DNA from: Streptomyces sp. OfavH-34-F
Lineage (GTDB): Bacteria > Actinomycetota > Actinomycetes > Streptomycetales > Streptomycetaceae
Reading direction: 5' to 3'
Length of the DNA stretch: 64,000 nucleotides
Assembly (NCBI RefSeq): GCF_022347745.1
Contig: NZ_JAKRGC010000004.1
Location: 1 to 64,000 of the forward strand
The stretch's first letter is position 1, and each line of letters begins with the position of its first letter. The notes below the pieces were generated by a model that saw nothing but the letters and a program-made list of their open reading frames with translations, made no database searches and was not told where the DNA came from. Shown piece after piece: positions 1 to 12,147 of the stretch. The position numbers and the translations under genes are program-made.

Positions 1-2448
1 GCGGGTCCGGGCCGCGCGTCCCGGCAAGGCACCCGCCACGGTCAGCTCGGCCGTGCCGCCCAGCAGATCGGTGATCCGGGTGGCCAGGTCGGCGCGGGCG
101 GGGGCCAGCAGCCGTTCCGCCCGGCGGGCGCAGGCGCCGCTGAGCAGGGGAACCCCGACGCCCGCCAGGAGCAGCCCGACGGCCAGGACGACGCCCGCCT
201 CGGGGAGCAGCCAGCCGGTGAAGCCCACGGTCGCGGCGCCCACGAGGACGGCGGTGCCGACGGGCAGCAGCCAGCGCAGCCAGTAGTCCTGGAGCGCGTC
301 CACGTCCGCCACCAGCCGCGAGAGCAGGTCCCCACGCCGGGCACCGCGCAGTCCGCCCGGCGCGATGCGCTCCAGGCTGCGGTACACGGCGACGCGGAGT
401 TCGGCGAGCATGCGCAGGACCGCGTCGTGCGAGACGAGGCGCTCGGCGTAGCGGAAGACCGCCCGGCCGATCCCGAAGGCACGGGTCGCCGTCACCGCGA
501 CCATCAGGTACAGGACGGGGGGTTGTTCGGAGGCGCGGGAGATCAGCCAGCCGGAGACCGCCATCAGCCCGACCGCCGATCCCAGCGCAAGGCTCCCCAG
601 CAGCAGGGCAAGCCCGAACCGGCCGCGCCGGGCACCCGCCGCTTCGCGGACCCGCGTGAGCACATGGCGTCGGTCGGTATCCCGTCCCGGTGTGCCGGGA
701 GCCGACACCGGCTCCGCGTACGCCTGAGACGTGGGCATCGGCTCGACGGCGGGGGCGCCGGGCGCGTCCACGGGACGGAGGGCAACTGCCGGTGCCGGCT
801 CGGGCGCCGGGGCGGTCAGGGTCACCACGCGGTCCGCCACCGCCAGCAGCGCCGGCCGGTGCACCACCAGCAGGACGGTCCGCCCTGCGGCCAGCCTCCG
901 TACGGCCTCGACGATGCCCGCTTCCGTCTCGCCGTCCAGGCTCGCGGTCGGCTCGTCGAGCAGCAGCACGGGCCGGTCCGCGAGGAAGGCGCGAGCGAGC
1001 GCGATCCGCTGGCGCTGACCGGCGGAGAGCCCGGCGCCGTCCTCACCGAGCAGGGTGCGGTCGCCGTCCGGGAGTTCTCGTACGAAGTCGTACGCCCCCG
1101 CCGCACGCAGCGCCGCCGTCACCGCGCTGTCGTCGGCGGCCGGACGGGCGAGCCTGACGTTCTCCGCGATGGTGCCCGCGAAGAGGTGCGGGTGCTGCGG
1201 CACCCAGGCGATGTGCTCCCGCCAGCGTTCGAGGGACACCTCGGCGAGGTCGGTGCCGCCGATCCGCACCCTGCCCTCGTCGGGTGCGGTGAACCCCAGC
1301 ACCACGTTCAGCAGGGTGGTCTTGCCCACTCCGCTGGGGCCGACCAGGGCGACCGTCCCTCCTTGCTCGACGGTCAGCGTGGTGGGCGCGAGTGAAGGCG
1401 CGGAGCGGCCCTCGTGCCGGACGGTCAGCCTGTCCAGCTCCAGGCGCAGCGAGCCGGGGACCTCCCCCGTACCGCTCGCGCGGGGCTCCGTCTCCAGGAC
1501 GGCGAAGACCTCCTCGGCCGCCGAAAGCCCCTCGGCGGCGGCGTGGAACTGCGCTCCCACCTGACGGATGGGCAGATAGGCCTCGGGGGCGAGGATCAGT
1601 ACCAGCAGACCGGTGTAGAGGTCGAGTTCGCCGTGCACCAGCCGCATGCCGATGGTGACGGCGACCAGAGCCACCGAGAGCGTGGCGAGGAGTTCCAGGG
1701 CGAAGGAGGACAGGAAGGCGATCCGCAGGGTGCGCAGGGTGGCCTGCCGGTACTCCGAGGTGATCCTGCGGATGGACTCGGCCTGTGCCTTGGCCCTGCC
1801 GAAGACCTTCAGTGTCGGGAGCCCGGCCACCACATCGAGGAAGTGACCGGAGAGCCGGGAGAGCAGCCGCCACTGGCGATCCATGCGGGACTGGGTGGCC
1901 CAGCCGATCAGGATCATGAAAAGCGGAATGAGCGGCAGCGTGACGACGATGATCGCCGCCGACACCCAGTCCTCGGTCACGATCCTGGCGAGCACCGCCA
2001 CCGGCACGACCACCGCGAGCCCGAGCTGGGGCAGATAGCGCGCGAAGTAGTCGTCGAGCGCGTCGATCCCCCGCGTGGCCAGCGTCACCAGCGAACCGGT
2101 GCGCTGCCCGCTCAGCCAGTCCGGCCCCAGCTCGGCCGCCCGGTCGAGCAGCCGCCCGCGCAGTTCGGACTTCACCGACGCGCCGGCGCGGTGGGCGGCC
2201 AGCTCGGTGAGCCAGGCGACCAGGGCCCGCCCGAGCGCGACCGCCCCGAGCAGCAGGAGGGGAGTACGCAGCTCTCCGGCCGTGAGTCCCTTCTGGAAAC
2301 CGCCCACCACGATCTCGGCGACGAGCATCGCCTGGGCGATGACCAGCGCCGCCCCGGCGGCACCGAGAACCACCACCGCCACCATGAACAGGCGCGTGGC
2401 GCGGGCGTGACGAAGCAGACGCGGGTCGATCGGTTTCACGTGAAACAT
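1..2448 (-). CDS. cydD: CydDC fusion: thiol/heme-type ABC exporter for cytochrome bd assembly (partial, C-terminus outside window)
   Basis: This ABC exporter moves thiols (and possibly heme) across the membrane and is needed to assemble cytochrome bd. The reading frame is open from the ATG at 2448 to the window edge (816 codons). It begins MFHVKPIDPRLLRHA, then has a membrane domain (about residues 15-300) and an ATPase domain with Walker A GPSGVGKTT (Lys about 376), signature LSAGQ (about 476) and Walker B VLLLDEPTA (about 495). A linker follows, then a second membrane domain from about residue 590. So CydD and CydC are fused, as is usual in actinobacteria; the second ATPase lies beyond the edge. 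It follows cydB by 36 bp and is probably co-transcribed from the Rex-controlled cydA promoter. The start codon overlaps a perfect parS site, which encodes the FHVK at residues 2-5. Confidence 0.93.
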   Translation of the reverse strand, partial: MFHVKPIDPRLLRHARATRLFMVAVVVLGAAGAALVIAQAMLVAEIVVGGFQKGLTAGELRTPLLLLGAVALGRALVAWLTELAAHRAGASVKSELRGRLLDRAAELGPDWLSGQRTGSLVTLATRGIDALDDYFARYLPQLGLAVVVPVAVLARIVTEDWVSAAIIVVTLPLIPLFMILIGWATQSRMDRQWRLLSRLSGHFLDVVAGLPTLKVFGRAKAQAESIRRITSEYRQATLRTLRIAFLSSFALELLATLSVALVAVTIGMRLVHGELDLYTGLLVLILAPEAYLPIRQVGAQFHAAAEGLSAAEEVFAVLETEPRASGTGEVPGSLRLELDRLTVRHEGRSAPSLAPTTLTVEQGGTVALVGPSGVGKTTLLNVVLGFTAPDEGRVRIGGTDLAEVSLERWREHIAWVPQHPHLFAGTIAENVRLARPAADDSAVTAALRAAGAYDFVRELPDGDRTLLGEDGAGLSAGQRQRIALARAFLADRPVLLLDEPTASLDGETEAGIVEAVRRLAAGRTVLLVVHRPALLAVADRVVTLTAPAPEPAPAVALRPVDAPGAPAVEPMPTSQAYAEPVSAPGTPGRDTDRRHVLTRVREAAGARRGRFGLALLLGSLALGSAVGLMAVSGWLISRASEQPPVLYLMVAVTATRAFGIGRAVFRYAERLVSHDAVLRMLAELRVAVYRSLERIAPGGLRGARRGDLLSRLVADVDALQDYWLRWLLPVGTAVLVGAATVGFTGWLLPEAGVVLAVGLLLAGVGVPLLSGACARRAERLLAPARADLATRITDLLGGTAELTVAGALPGRAARTR
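2433..2446. other. parS site (perfect), overlapping cydCD start
   Basis: The 14-bp palindrome GTTTCACGTGAAAC is the known Streptomyces ParB-binding site. It overlaps the first codons of cydCD, so it also encodes residues 2-5 (FHVK) of that protein. It is the parS copy farthest from oriC in this window. Confidence 0.9.
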
Positions 2449-2484
2449 CCCCTGCGGCTCGGCGCGGTCAGGACGTGCATGGCG

Positions 2485-3486
<1,002 letters not shown>

Positions 3487-3502
3487 TACTCGGCTCCCGC
3501 TC

Positions 3503-5011
3503 TCAGTAGGAGAAGGCCATGGGCCGGTCGGCGTCGGCGTGGTCGCCGCCGATCCGGGTGGGCGGGTTGAGGTCGTCCTCCGTGAGCTCCGGCGGCCCGG
3601 CCTTGATGTACTTCAGGAGGAGCCTGACCTCGATCACGGCCAGCACCGCGTACAGCACGGAGAAGACGATCAGCGAGGTGAGCACTTCGGCCTGCGAGAC
3701 GCCGGGGGAGACCGCGTCGCGGGTCTGCAGCACCCCGTACACCACCCAGGGCTGGCGGCCCATCTCGGTGAAGATCCAGCCCCAGGAGTTGGCGATCAGC
3801 GGGAAGAGCAGCGTCCACAGGGCGACCAGCCAGTAGCACCGGGCGAGACGCGGGCTGAGGGCCTTGCTCTTGAAGAGGACCAGATGCGGCACCTCGTCCT
3901 CACCCGTGCGCAGCGCCTCGGGCAGCATGAACTTCTTCCGGGTGAGCCACAGCCCCAGGAGTCCGAGGCCGAAGGAGGCCATCCCGAAGCCGATCATCCA
4001 CCGGAAGCTCCAGAAGGCGACGGGGATGTTGGGCCGGTAGTCGCCGGGTCCGAAGCGCTCCTGCTCCGCCTTGTTGATGTCGTTGATGCCGGGGACGTAC
4101 GAATCGAAGTCGTCGTCGGCGAGGAAGGACAGGACACCGGGGATGGAGATCTCCACGGAGTTGTGCCCCTTGCTCACGTCTCCGTAGGCGAAGATCGAGA
4201 AGGGTGCCGAGTTCTGGCCGTCCCACAGGGCCTCGGCCGCCGCCATCTTCATCGGCTGCTGCTTGAACATCACCTTGCCGAGCTGGTCACCGCTGACCGC
4301 CGTGAGAAGGCCGGAGATCACCACGGTGATCAGGCCGAGCCGCAGCGAGGTCCGCATCACCGGGATGTGCTTCTTGCGGGCCAGGTGGAAGGCCGCGATG
4401 CCCACCATGAACGCCCCGCCGACCAGGAAGGCGGCGGTGATGGTGTGGAAGAACTGGGCGAGCGCGGTGTTCTGGGTGAGCACCTGCCAGAAGTCCGTGA
4501 GCTCGGCGCGCCCGCGTTCCTCGTTGATGCGGTAGCCGACCGGGTGCTGCATCCAGGAGTTGGCCGCCAGGATGAAGTAGGCGGAGAGAACGGTGCCGAG
4601 GGACACCATCCAGATGCAGGCGAGGTGGATCTTCTTGGGGAGCTTGTCCCAGCCGAAGATCCACAGCCCGATGAAGGTGGACTCGAAGAAGAACGCGATC
4701 AGGGCCTCGAAGGCGAGGGGCGCCCCGAAGATGTCACCGACGAACCGCGAGTAGTCGGACCAGTTCATGCCGAACTGGAACTCCTGGACGATGCCGGTGA
4801 CGACACCCATGGCGATGTTGATCAGGAAGAGCTTTCCCCAGAACTTGGTCGCCCGGAGGTACTTCTCCTTGTTCGTCCGAACCCAGGCGGTCTGCAGACC
4901 GGCGGTGAGCGCCGCGAGAGAGATCGTCAGAGGAACGAAGAGGAAGTGGTAGACGGTCGTCGTACCGAACTGCCATCGCGCCAGGGTCTCCGGCGCCAGA
5001 GCTAGCTCCAC
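3503..5011 (-). CDS. cydA: Cytochrome bd ubiquinol/menaquinol oxidase subunit I (CydA)
   Basis: CydA carries the three hemes and the quinol site of cytochrome bd. The 502-residue protein has the early histidine in TTVYHFLFVPLTIS (heme b595 ligand region) and the conserved GRQPW motif in GWIFTEMGRQPWVVYG near residue 415. It also has many membrane helices. The GTG at 5011 is preceded by a good ribosome site, AAGGAGAAG. The gene heads the cydA-cydB-cydCD operon. A perfect Rex palindrome about 85 bp upstream predicts derepression when NADH/NAD+ is high, that is, under low oxygen. Confidence 0.97.
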   Translation of the reverse strand: MELALAPETLARWQFGTTTVYHFLFVPLTISLAALTAGLQTAWVRTNKEKYLRATKFWGKLFLINIAMGVVTGIVQEFQFGMNWSDYSRFVGDIFGAPLAFEALIAFFFESTFIGLWIFGWDKLPKKIHLACIWMVSLGTVLSAYFILAANSWMQHPVGYRINEERGRAELTDFWQVLTQNTALAQFFHTITAAFLVGGAFMVGIAAFHLARKKHIPVMRTSLRLGLITVVISGLLTAVSGDQLGKVMFKQQPMKMAAAEALWDGQNSAPFSIFAYGDVSKGHNSVEISIPGVLSFLADDDFDSYVPGINDINKAEQERFGPGDYRPNIPVAFWSFRWMIGFGMASFGLGLLGLWLTRKKFMLPEALRTGEDEVPHLVLFKSKALSPRLARCYWLVALWTLLFPLIANSWGWIFTEMGRQPWVVYGVLQTRDAVSPGVSQAEVLTSLIVFSVLYAVLAVIEVRLLLKYIKAGPPELTEDDLNPPTRIGGDHADADRPMAFSY

Positions 5012-5095
5012 GTCGACTTCTCCTTACGTCACCGCCGGAGCTCCGGCGATTTGTCCGCGAAATCCAACGGATCACGGGAGGAAGCAGGACACGCT

Positions 5096-5111
5096 TGTGA
5101 ACGCGTTCACA
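5096..5111. promoter_or_regulatory. Rex operator (ROP) upstream of cydA
   Basis: TGTGAACGCGTTCACA is a perfect 16-bp palindrome and matches the published Streptomyces Rex site TGTGAACNNNTTCACA exactly. It is followed by a further TTCACAA half-site at 5112-5118. It lies 85 bp upstream of the cydA GTG, in the promoter region. Rex is an NADH-sensing repressor, so this site should link the oxidase operon to redox state. Confidence 0.9.
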
Positions 5112-5198
5112 TTCACAAGCAATTATGGCGCACACCCTTTCGGGCCTCGCACGCGGGGGCCCCTTGCCACCTTCCGCCCCATACCGGGCATACGAAAA

Positions 5199-5230
5199 GG
5201 CCCCGTACCTCGCGTGCGAGGTACGGGGCC
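5199..5230 (-). terminator. Terminator after the HisC-like gene
   Basis: Perfect 15-bp inverted repeat GGCCCCGTACCTCGC / GCGAGGTACGGGGCC (5199-5213 and 5216-5230). Read on the minus strand it is followed by a short run of T. It lies between the aminotransferase stop and the cyd promoter, so it insulates the cyd operon from read-through. Confidence 0.85.
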
Positions 5231-5252
5231 GGCCCGGGCTTCCGGGCGCCGG

Positions 5253-6332
5253 TTACAGCTCCCTGCGGTACGCCTCCGCCACCTTCAGGAACAGGTCGTT
5301 CGCCTCGTCCTCGCCGATGGTGACGCGTACGCCCTCGCCCGCGAACGGCCGGACCACCACGCCGGCCTTCTCACAGGCGGCCGCGAAGTCCAGCGTGCGC
5401 TCGCCCAGCCGCAGCCAGACGAAGTTGGCCTGCGACGTGGGCACCGTCCAGCCCTGTCCCAGCAGCGCCTCGGACACCCGGTCCCGCTCGCACACCAGCG
5501 ACCCCACCCGGCCGAGCAGCTCGTCCTCGGCCCGCAGCGAAGCCACCGCGGCGTCCTGGGCGAGCTGGCTGACGCCGAACGGCACCGCCGTCTTGCGCAG
5601 CGCCGCCGCCACCGGCTCGTGCGCCACCGCGAAGCCGACCCGCAGCCCGGCCAGGCCGTACGCCTTGGAGAAGGTCCGCAGCACCGCCACATTCGGGCGG
5701 TCGCGGTAGATCTCGATGCCGTCCGGGACCTCGGCGTCGCGGATGAACTCCCGGTACGCCTCGTCCAGCACCACGAGCACATCGCGCGGCACCCGGTCGA
5801 GGAACCGTTCCAGCTCGGCCCTGCGCACGACGGTGCCGGTCGGGTTGTTCGGGTTGCAGACGAAGATCAACCGCGTCCGGTCCGTGATCGCGTCCGCCAT
5901 CGCGTCCAGGTCGTGCACATCGCCGTCCGTCAGCGGCACCTTCACCGAGGTCGCACCGCTGACCTGCGTGATGATCGGGTACGCCTCGAAGGAGCGCCAG
6001 GCGTAGATCACCTCGTCACCCGGACCGGAGGTGGCCTGGAGCAGCTGCTGGGCCACGCCCACCGAACCGGTACCGGTGGCCAGGTGCGAGACGGGCACAC
6101 CGAAACGGTCCGCCAGCTCGTTCATCAGGCCCGTGCAGGCCATGTCCGGGTAGCGGTTGAAGTTCGCCGCCGCGGCGAGCGCGCTCTCCATCACTCCCGG
6201 CAGCGGCGGGTACGGGTTCTCGTTGGAGGACAGCTTGAACGCGGCCGGCCCGTCCGCCGACGCCGGTTTGCCCGGCACATAGGCGGGAACGCCGTCCAGC
6301 TCGGCACGCAACTTGGGACTCGTCTCGCTCAC
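5253..6332 (-). CDS. hisC: HisC-like histidinol-phosphate / aromatic aminotransferase
   Basis: A fold-type I PLP aminotransferase of the HisC/Pat group, which transfers the amino group between glutamate and histidinol-phosphate or aromatic 2-oxo acids. The 359-residue protein shows [12 protein letters not shown]-type substrate/PLP contacts and the PLP lysine in [15 protein letters not shown] (Lys about 223). The start chosen is GTG at 6332 ([12 protein letters not shown]), because GAGGAGG lies 8 nt upstream; a longer frame to 6365 has no ribosome site. It is not in a his operon here, so it may be the second HisC paralogue or an aromatic aminotransferase (Pat); sequence alone does not decide. 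It is transcribed away from a LacI-type regulator. Confidence 0.88.
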   Translation of the reverse strand: MSETSPKLRAELDGVPAYVPGKPASADGPAAFKLSSNENPYPPLPGVMESALAAAANFNRYPDMACTGLMNELADRFGVPVSHLATGTGSVGVAQQLLQATSGPGDEVIYAWRSFEAYPIITQVSGATSVKVPLTDGDVHDLDAMADAITDRTRLIFVCNPNNPTGTVVRRAELERFLDRVPRDVLVVLDEAYREFIRDAEVPDGIEIYRDRPNVAVLRTFSKAYGLAGLRVGFAVAHEPVAAALRKTAVPFGVSQLAQDAAVASLRAEDELLGRVGSLVCERDRVSEALLGQGWTVPTSQANFVWLRLGERTLDFAAACEKAGVVVRPFAGEGVRVTIGEDEANDLFLKVAEAYRREL

Positions 6333-6703
6333 CGCAGGACCTCCTCGGCCATCCGTACAGATCAATACTGCTCACCTTATGAGGATTGGCCGCCCCTGCG
6401 AACGGGTGAACAGTGGATTCGTCCGGTGGACCCCGGAATGAGGGGGAGCGCGCCCGGTCATGGCGCGCGCCGGTGGCTCACTCCGTGGCGCGCGTCCCTC
6501 GAAGAGGTGAGTTGAGACCTCTTCGAGACCTCGCCCCGACGCCAGGCCCATCCGGTCACACGCTTGACACATGACGGTAAAGCAGCCCAACGTCCTTGCT
6601 AAGCAAGGCGATTGACCCAAAATGATCATGCAGAAACGTGCCTGTCAACGTCCGCATATGCGGCCGGGCCAACCCCCCTGCGGCGCCCTACTATCGGCAC
6701 GCC
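6333..6703. promoter_or_regulatory. Divergent intergenic region between hisC-like gene and LacI regulator
   Basis: No credible gene is seen in these 371 bp. They hold two inverted repeats: an 11-bp stem CTCGAAGAGGT / ACCTCTTCGAG (6498-6508 and 6517-6527), and a compact palindrome CCTTGCT-A-AGCAAGG (6594-6608). The second resembles LacI-family operators (TTGC..GCAA symmetry) and lies about 95 bp upstream of the regulator start. Both genes must be expressed from promoters here. Confidence 0.5.
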
Positions 6704-7816
6704 ATGACAGCAGCAGGGAAGCACCAGGTGAGCCGGACGGAGACCCCCCGGCGCGGCGGCAGGCAGGGACGTGCCGGGATCCGCGACGTGGCGGCCGCCG
6801 CCGGCGTCTCCATCACGACCGTCTCAGACGCGCTCAACGGCAAGGGCAGGCTCCCGGACGCCACCCGCCGCCATGTCCGCGAGGTCGCAGAGCGCCTGGG
6901 CTACCGCCCTTCCGCAGCGGCCCGAACGCTCCGTACCGGCAAGTCGGGCCTCATCGGCCTGACCGTGACGACATACGGGGATGAACCTTTCACCTTCACC
7001 GAGTTCGCGTACTTCGCGGAAATGGCGAGGGCGGCCACCTCCGCGGCCCTCGCCCGCGGCTACGCTCTCGTCATCCTCCCCGCCACCTCGCGCCACGACG
7101 TGTGGTCGAACGTGGCACTCGACGGCACCGTCGTCATCGATCCCTCCGACCAGGACCCGGTCGTCACCGAGCTGGTCCGCCAGGGACTGCCCGTCGTCTC
7201 GGACGGCCGCCCCGCCGGATCGCTCCCGGTCACCGCCTGGGTGGACAACGACCACCGGGCGGCCGTGCTCGACCTCCTCGACCATCTCGCCGCCGCGGGC
7301 GCCCGCCGCATCGGGCTGCTCACCGGCACCACCACCGACACCTACACGCGGCTCTCCACCACCGCCTACCTGCACTGGTGCGAGCGCGTGGGGCAGGACC
7401 CGGTGTACGAGTCCTACCCGGCGCACGACCCGTGCGCCGGCGCGGTGGCCGCCGACCGGCTGCTGGCCCGCCCGGACCGGCCCGACGCCGTCTACGGGCT
7501 CTTCGACCCCAACGGCACGGACCTGCTGGCGGCCGCCCGCCGCTACGGCCTGCGCGTCCCCGACGACCTGCTGCTGGTCTGCTGCAGCGAGTCCACCGTC
7601 TACGCCACGACCGAGCCGCCCATCACGACGCTCTCGCTGAAACCGCGGCGGATCGGCACGGCGGTCGTCCAACTGCTCATCGACGCGATCGAGGGCGTCG
7701 ACCACGACGGTCCGGTCGAGCGGGTGATACCGACGGAGCTGATCGTCCGGACGTCCTCGCAACGCCGTCCGCCCCGCACCACGGTCAGTGCGCCGCGTTC
7801 CCCGGCAGGGGACTGA
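6704..7816 (+). CDS. LacI-family transcriptional regulator
   Basis: The 370-residue protein has an N-terminal LacI helix-turn-helix (GIRDVAAAAGVSITTVSDALNGKGRLPDATR..., about residues 24-70) with the hinge region SAAARTLRTGKSGLIGL. A periplasmic-binding-protein type effector domain follows to about residue 350. It should repress genes unless a small ligand binds; the ligand cannot be told. I use ATG 6704; GTG 6728, with AGGGA upstream, is an equally plausible start. It is monocistronic and divergent from the HisC-like gene. S. coelicolor has a LacI-type regulator at the same place (annotated rstP, from memory). The palindrome at 6594-6608 is a possible autoregulatory operator. Confidence 0.9.
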   Translation: MTAAGKHQVSRTETPRRGGRQGRAGIRDVAAAAGVSITTVSDALNGKGRLPDATRRHVREVAERLGYRPSAAARTLRTGKSGLIGLTVTTYGDEPFTFTEFAYFAEMARAATSAALARGYALVILPATSRHDVWSNVALDGTVVIDPSDQDPVVTELVRQGLPVVSDGRPAGSLPVTAWVDNDHRAAVLDLLDHLAAAGARRIGLLTGTTTDTYTRLSTTAYLHWCERVGQDPVYESYPAHDPCAGAVAADRLLARPDRPDAVYGLFDPNGTDLLAAARRYGLRVPDDLLLVCCSESTVYATTEPPITTLSLKPRRIGTAVVQLLIDAIEGVDHDGPVERVIPTELIVRTSSQRRPPRTTVSAPRSPAGD

Positions 7817-7991
7817 TCAGCCCAATTGGGACCAATCGACCGACGAACCTGGCATGCGGAAGGATTCACCACCCCTGGTGCGTCCCAGAGCACGATCCGC
7901 ATTCCTATGATGGGCGCACGACACCGCGGACCAACCCGACCAGCAGGGCCCGTCAGGTGTACGGCGGCGCGACGGTGGTGTGGAGGGGTCG

Positions 7992-9050
7992 ATGACACAG
8001 GGGGCCGGTCAGGAGCCCGTGGTGCGGACGGCGACGTTGCGCGACTTCCGCGTACCGCCCTATGCGCAGTCCCCTGCGCCGCCCGCGTCACCGCATCCCG
8101 GAAGCGCTTTCCCCGAGGGTGAGCCCCCTGAGGGGTACACGCCCACGGCGCGCGACCTTCCCGTCATCAGCGTCGACGAAACGGCCCGGGCGCAGCCCGC
8201 GCCCGAGCCGCGTCCCGCCGCCGCTCCCGGCCTCGGCCCGCTGTACGTGGTCGGCGACGTCCACGGCTACCTGGACGAGCTGCTGGCCGCCCTCGCCGAG
8301 CAGGGCCTGATCGACTCCGAGGGCCGCTGGGCCGCCGGCAACGCCCGCCTCTGGTTCCTCGGCGACTTCACCGACCGGGGCCCGGACGGCATCGGCGTCA
8401 TCGACCTCGTCATGCGGCTCTCCGCCGAGGCAGCGGCCGCGGGCGGTTACTGCAAGGCCCTGATGGGGAACCACGAGCTGCTGCTCATCGGCGCCAAACG
8501 GTTCGGCGACACCCCGGTGAACTCCGGCGCCGGTACCGCCACCTTCCAGGCCGCCTGGCTGCTCAACGGCGGTCAGAAGACGGACATGGAACGCCTCCAG
8601 GACGTCCACCTCCAGTGGATGTCGCGCCTCGACGCGATCGTCCAGGAGGACGAGCACCTCCTGCTGCACTCGGACACCACGGCGTACCTCGACTACGGCT
8701 CCACCATCGAGGACGTCAACGACACGGTGCACGCCATTCTCACGCGCAACGACGCCGACGAGTGCTGGGACCTGTTCCGCAAGCTCACCAAGCGGTTCGC
8801 GTTCCGTGACGAGTCCGGCGCCGGTGCGGTCCAGGAGCTGATGGCGGCGTACGGCGGCCGGCGCGTCGTCCACGGGCACAGCCCCATCCCGTACCTGACC
8901 GGCGAGGTGGGCTCCGAGGACGGCGAGGACGGTGCCGGTCCTCAGGTCGAAGGCCCCCATGTCTACGCGGACGGCCTGGCCATCGCCATGGACGGCGGGG
9001 TGACCATGGCCGGAAAGCTGCTGGTCGCCCGACTTCCCCTGCATGACTGA
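7992..9050 (+). CDS. Metallophosphoesterase (PPP-type protein phosphatase family)
   Basis: A calcineurin-like phosphoesterase of 352 residues. In order it shows GDVHG (about residue 88), GDFTDRGPD (about 122), MGNHE (about 158), and the later histidine motif VHGHSPIPY (about 295). These are the metal-binding signatures of the PPP family, with two metal ions at the active site. The first 80 residues are proline/alanine rich without clear fold. The ATG at 7992 follows GGAGGGG. The substrate is unknown: it could be a phosphoprotein or a small phosphate ester. The next gene encodes a membrane protein and is separately spaced by 180 bp, so co-transcription is uncertain. Confidence 0.9.
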   Translation: MTQGAGQEPVVRTATLRDFRVPPYAQSPAPPASPHPGSAFPEGEPPEGYTPTARDLPVISVDETARAQPAPEPRPAAAPGLGPLYVVGDVHGYLDELLAALAEQGLIDSEGRWAAGNARLWFLGDFTDRGPDGIGVIDLVMRLSAEAAAAGGYCKALMGNHELLLIGAKRFGDTPVNSGAGTATFQAAWLLNGGQKTDMERLQDVHLQWMSRLDAIVQEDEHLLLHSDTTAYLDYGSTIEDVNDTVHAILTRNDADECWDLFRKLTKRFAFRDESGAGAVQELMAAYGGRRVVHGHSPIPYLTGEVGSEDGEDGAGPQVEGPHVYADGLAIAMDGGVTMAGKLLVARLPLHD

Positions 9051-9232
9051 CGCTCAGCGGGGAAGGGACGTCCCGGCAGGACCGCCCCGAGTGGCGGGCC
9101 TATTTCCGCAAATCCTCTGTCACCCCGTGCTGTACGCGCTCTAACATCGGGCCTACCAGTAGCAGGCTCTCCTCCGTTTCCGCCCAACTGCCCGCCCCCA
9201 GCGGGCAGACAGGCTCGACGGAGCATCGGGGG

Positions 9233-10033
9233 ATGCACATGAACAGCGCTCCGCACCTGCTGACCGAGGACCGGCCCGAGTACGAACGGCTCCTCGACGA
9301 CGCACTGCGTCACGCTCATGAACGACCTGAACTGGCCGCCGTCGGGGAACGCCTCAACGCCGCCCAGTTGCGCACCATGGCACTGGCGGCCGTCGCGCTG
9401 ATCACCGCCACGGCCTCGGCCGAGTACGAGCGGTATGTGAAGGTCCGCGAGGAACTGCGCGCGCCCGGCCGGGGCACCGAGCCGGACGACCTTCCGCAGT
9501 CGGGCGCCGGCATAGGAGCGGTCCTCACCGTTCTGACGCCGATGCTGGCGGCTACGGCGGCGGCCATATTCCTGCTGGCCGGCTACCTCCTGAGAATGCT
9601 GGAACCGCCACCGGCGTTCGCCAGGACCATGGTCGGTGCCGGCTGGTTCTTCGCCGCCGTCACCGCCGCCGCCACCCTGGTCGCCGCCATCGGACTGCTC
9701 CTCGCCGCCCTGCGCAACGGCTCCACGTCCCTGACGGCCCGTGACACCGCCGAGGCGCTGCCCGACGAGGTGGCACTGGCGAAGGAAGCCTGGCGGCAGG
9801 CACTGCTGGAACGGGGCATCGTGCCCTTCCTGCGCGACGCGCTCGCCGAGCCCGCCACCGGCACCGTGGTCCCGGCCCCGCACCGCGCGGCGGGGCGCCT
9901 CCCGAAGATCGGCTACAGCAGACCCGACTTCGCGGGCCCGGCCGAGGGACCGGCCGCCGCGCCCCGGCCCACGTACACCAGCCCGGACTTCTCCAGCCCC
10001 GACTTCGGCGGCCCGGAGCACGAACTGGACTGA
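9233..10033 (+). CDS. Conserved two-helix membrane protein, function unknown
   Basis: I do not recognise a function. The 266-residue protein has a helical N-terminal half (about residues 10-85) rich in Ala/Glu/Arg, then two strong membrane segments at about 93-123 and 135-163, then a hydrophilic tail. The tail ends in a short near-repeat of aromatic/proline units (YSRPDFAG, YTSPDFSS, PDFGG). The pattern suggests a cytoplasmic N-domain, a membrane hairpin and a disordered tail. ATG 9233 is used; ATG 9239 is possible. A strong terminator follows at 10096-10127. Confidence 0.75.
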   Translation: MHMNSAPHLLTEDRPEYERLLDDALRHAHERPELAAVGERLNAAQLRTMALAAVALITATASAEYERYVKVREELRAPGRGTEPDDLPQSGAGIGAVLTVLTPMLAATAAAIFLLAGYLLRMLEPPPAFARTMVGAGWFFAAVTAAATLVAAIGLLLAALRNGSTSLTARDTAEALPDEVALAKEAWRQALLERGIVPFLRDALAEPATGTVVPAPHRAAGRLPKIGYSRPDFAGPAEGPAAAPRPTYTSPDFSSPDFGGPEHELD

Positions 10034-10095
10034 CGAGCCGGGGAGCCGGCAGGGCGGGCGCGCTCCCGCACCTGCCGCGGGCGTCCGGCGCGCGC

Positions 10096-10127
10096 AGGCG
10101 TCCGGCCCGGTGAGGGGCCGGACGCCT
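10096..10127. terminator. Bidirectional terminator between membrane protein and thiC
   Basis: A 13-bp perfect stem AGGCGTCCGGCCC / GGGCCGGACGCCT (10096-10108 and 10115-10127) lies between two convergent genes, so it can serve both. Confidence 0.8.
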
Positions 10128-10142
10128 CGACCGCGTACCGGG

Positions 10143-12073
<1,931 letters not shown>

Positions 12074-12147
12074 AAAGGTGCCACCACGCTAGCCTCCGGG
12101 CGGGTGGGCTGAACAGAGGGCCCCTTCCTTCTTGCGATGATCGGCCG

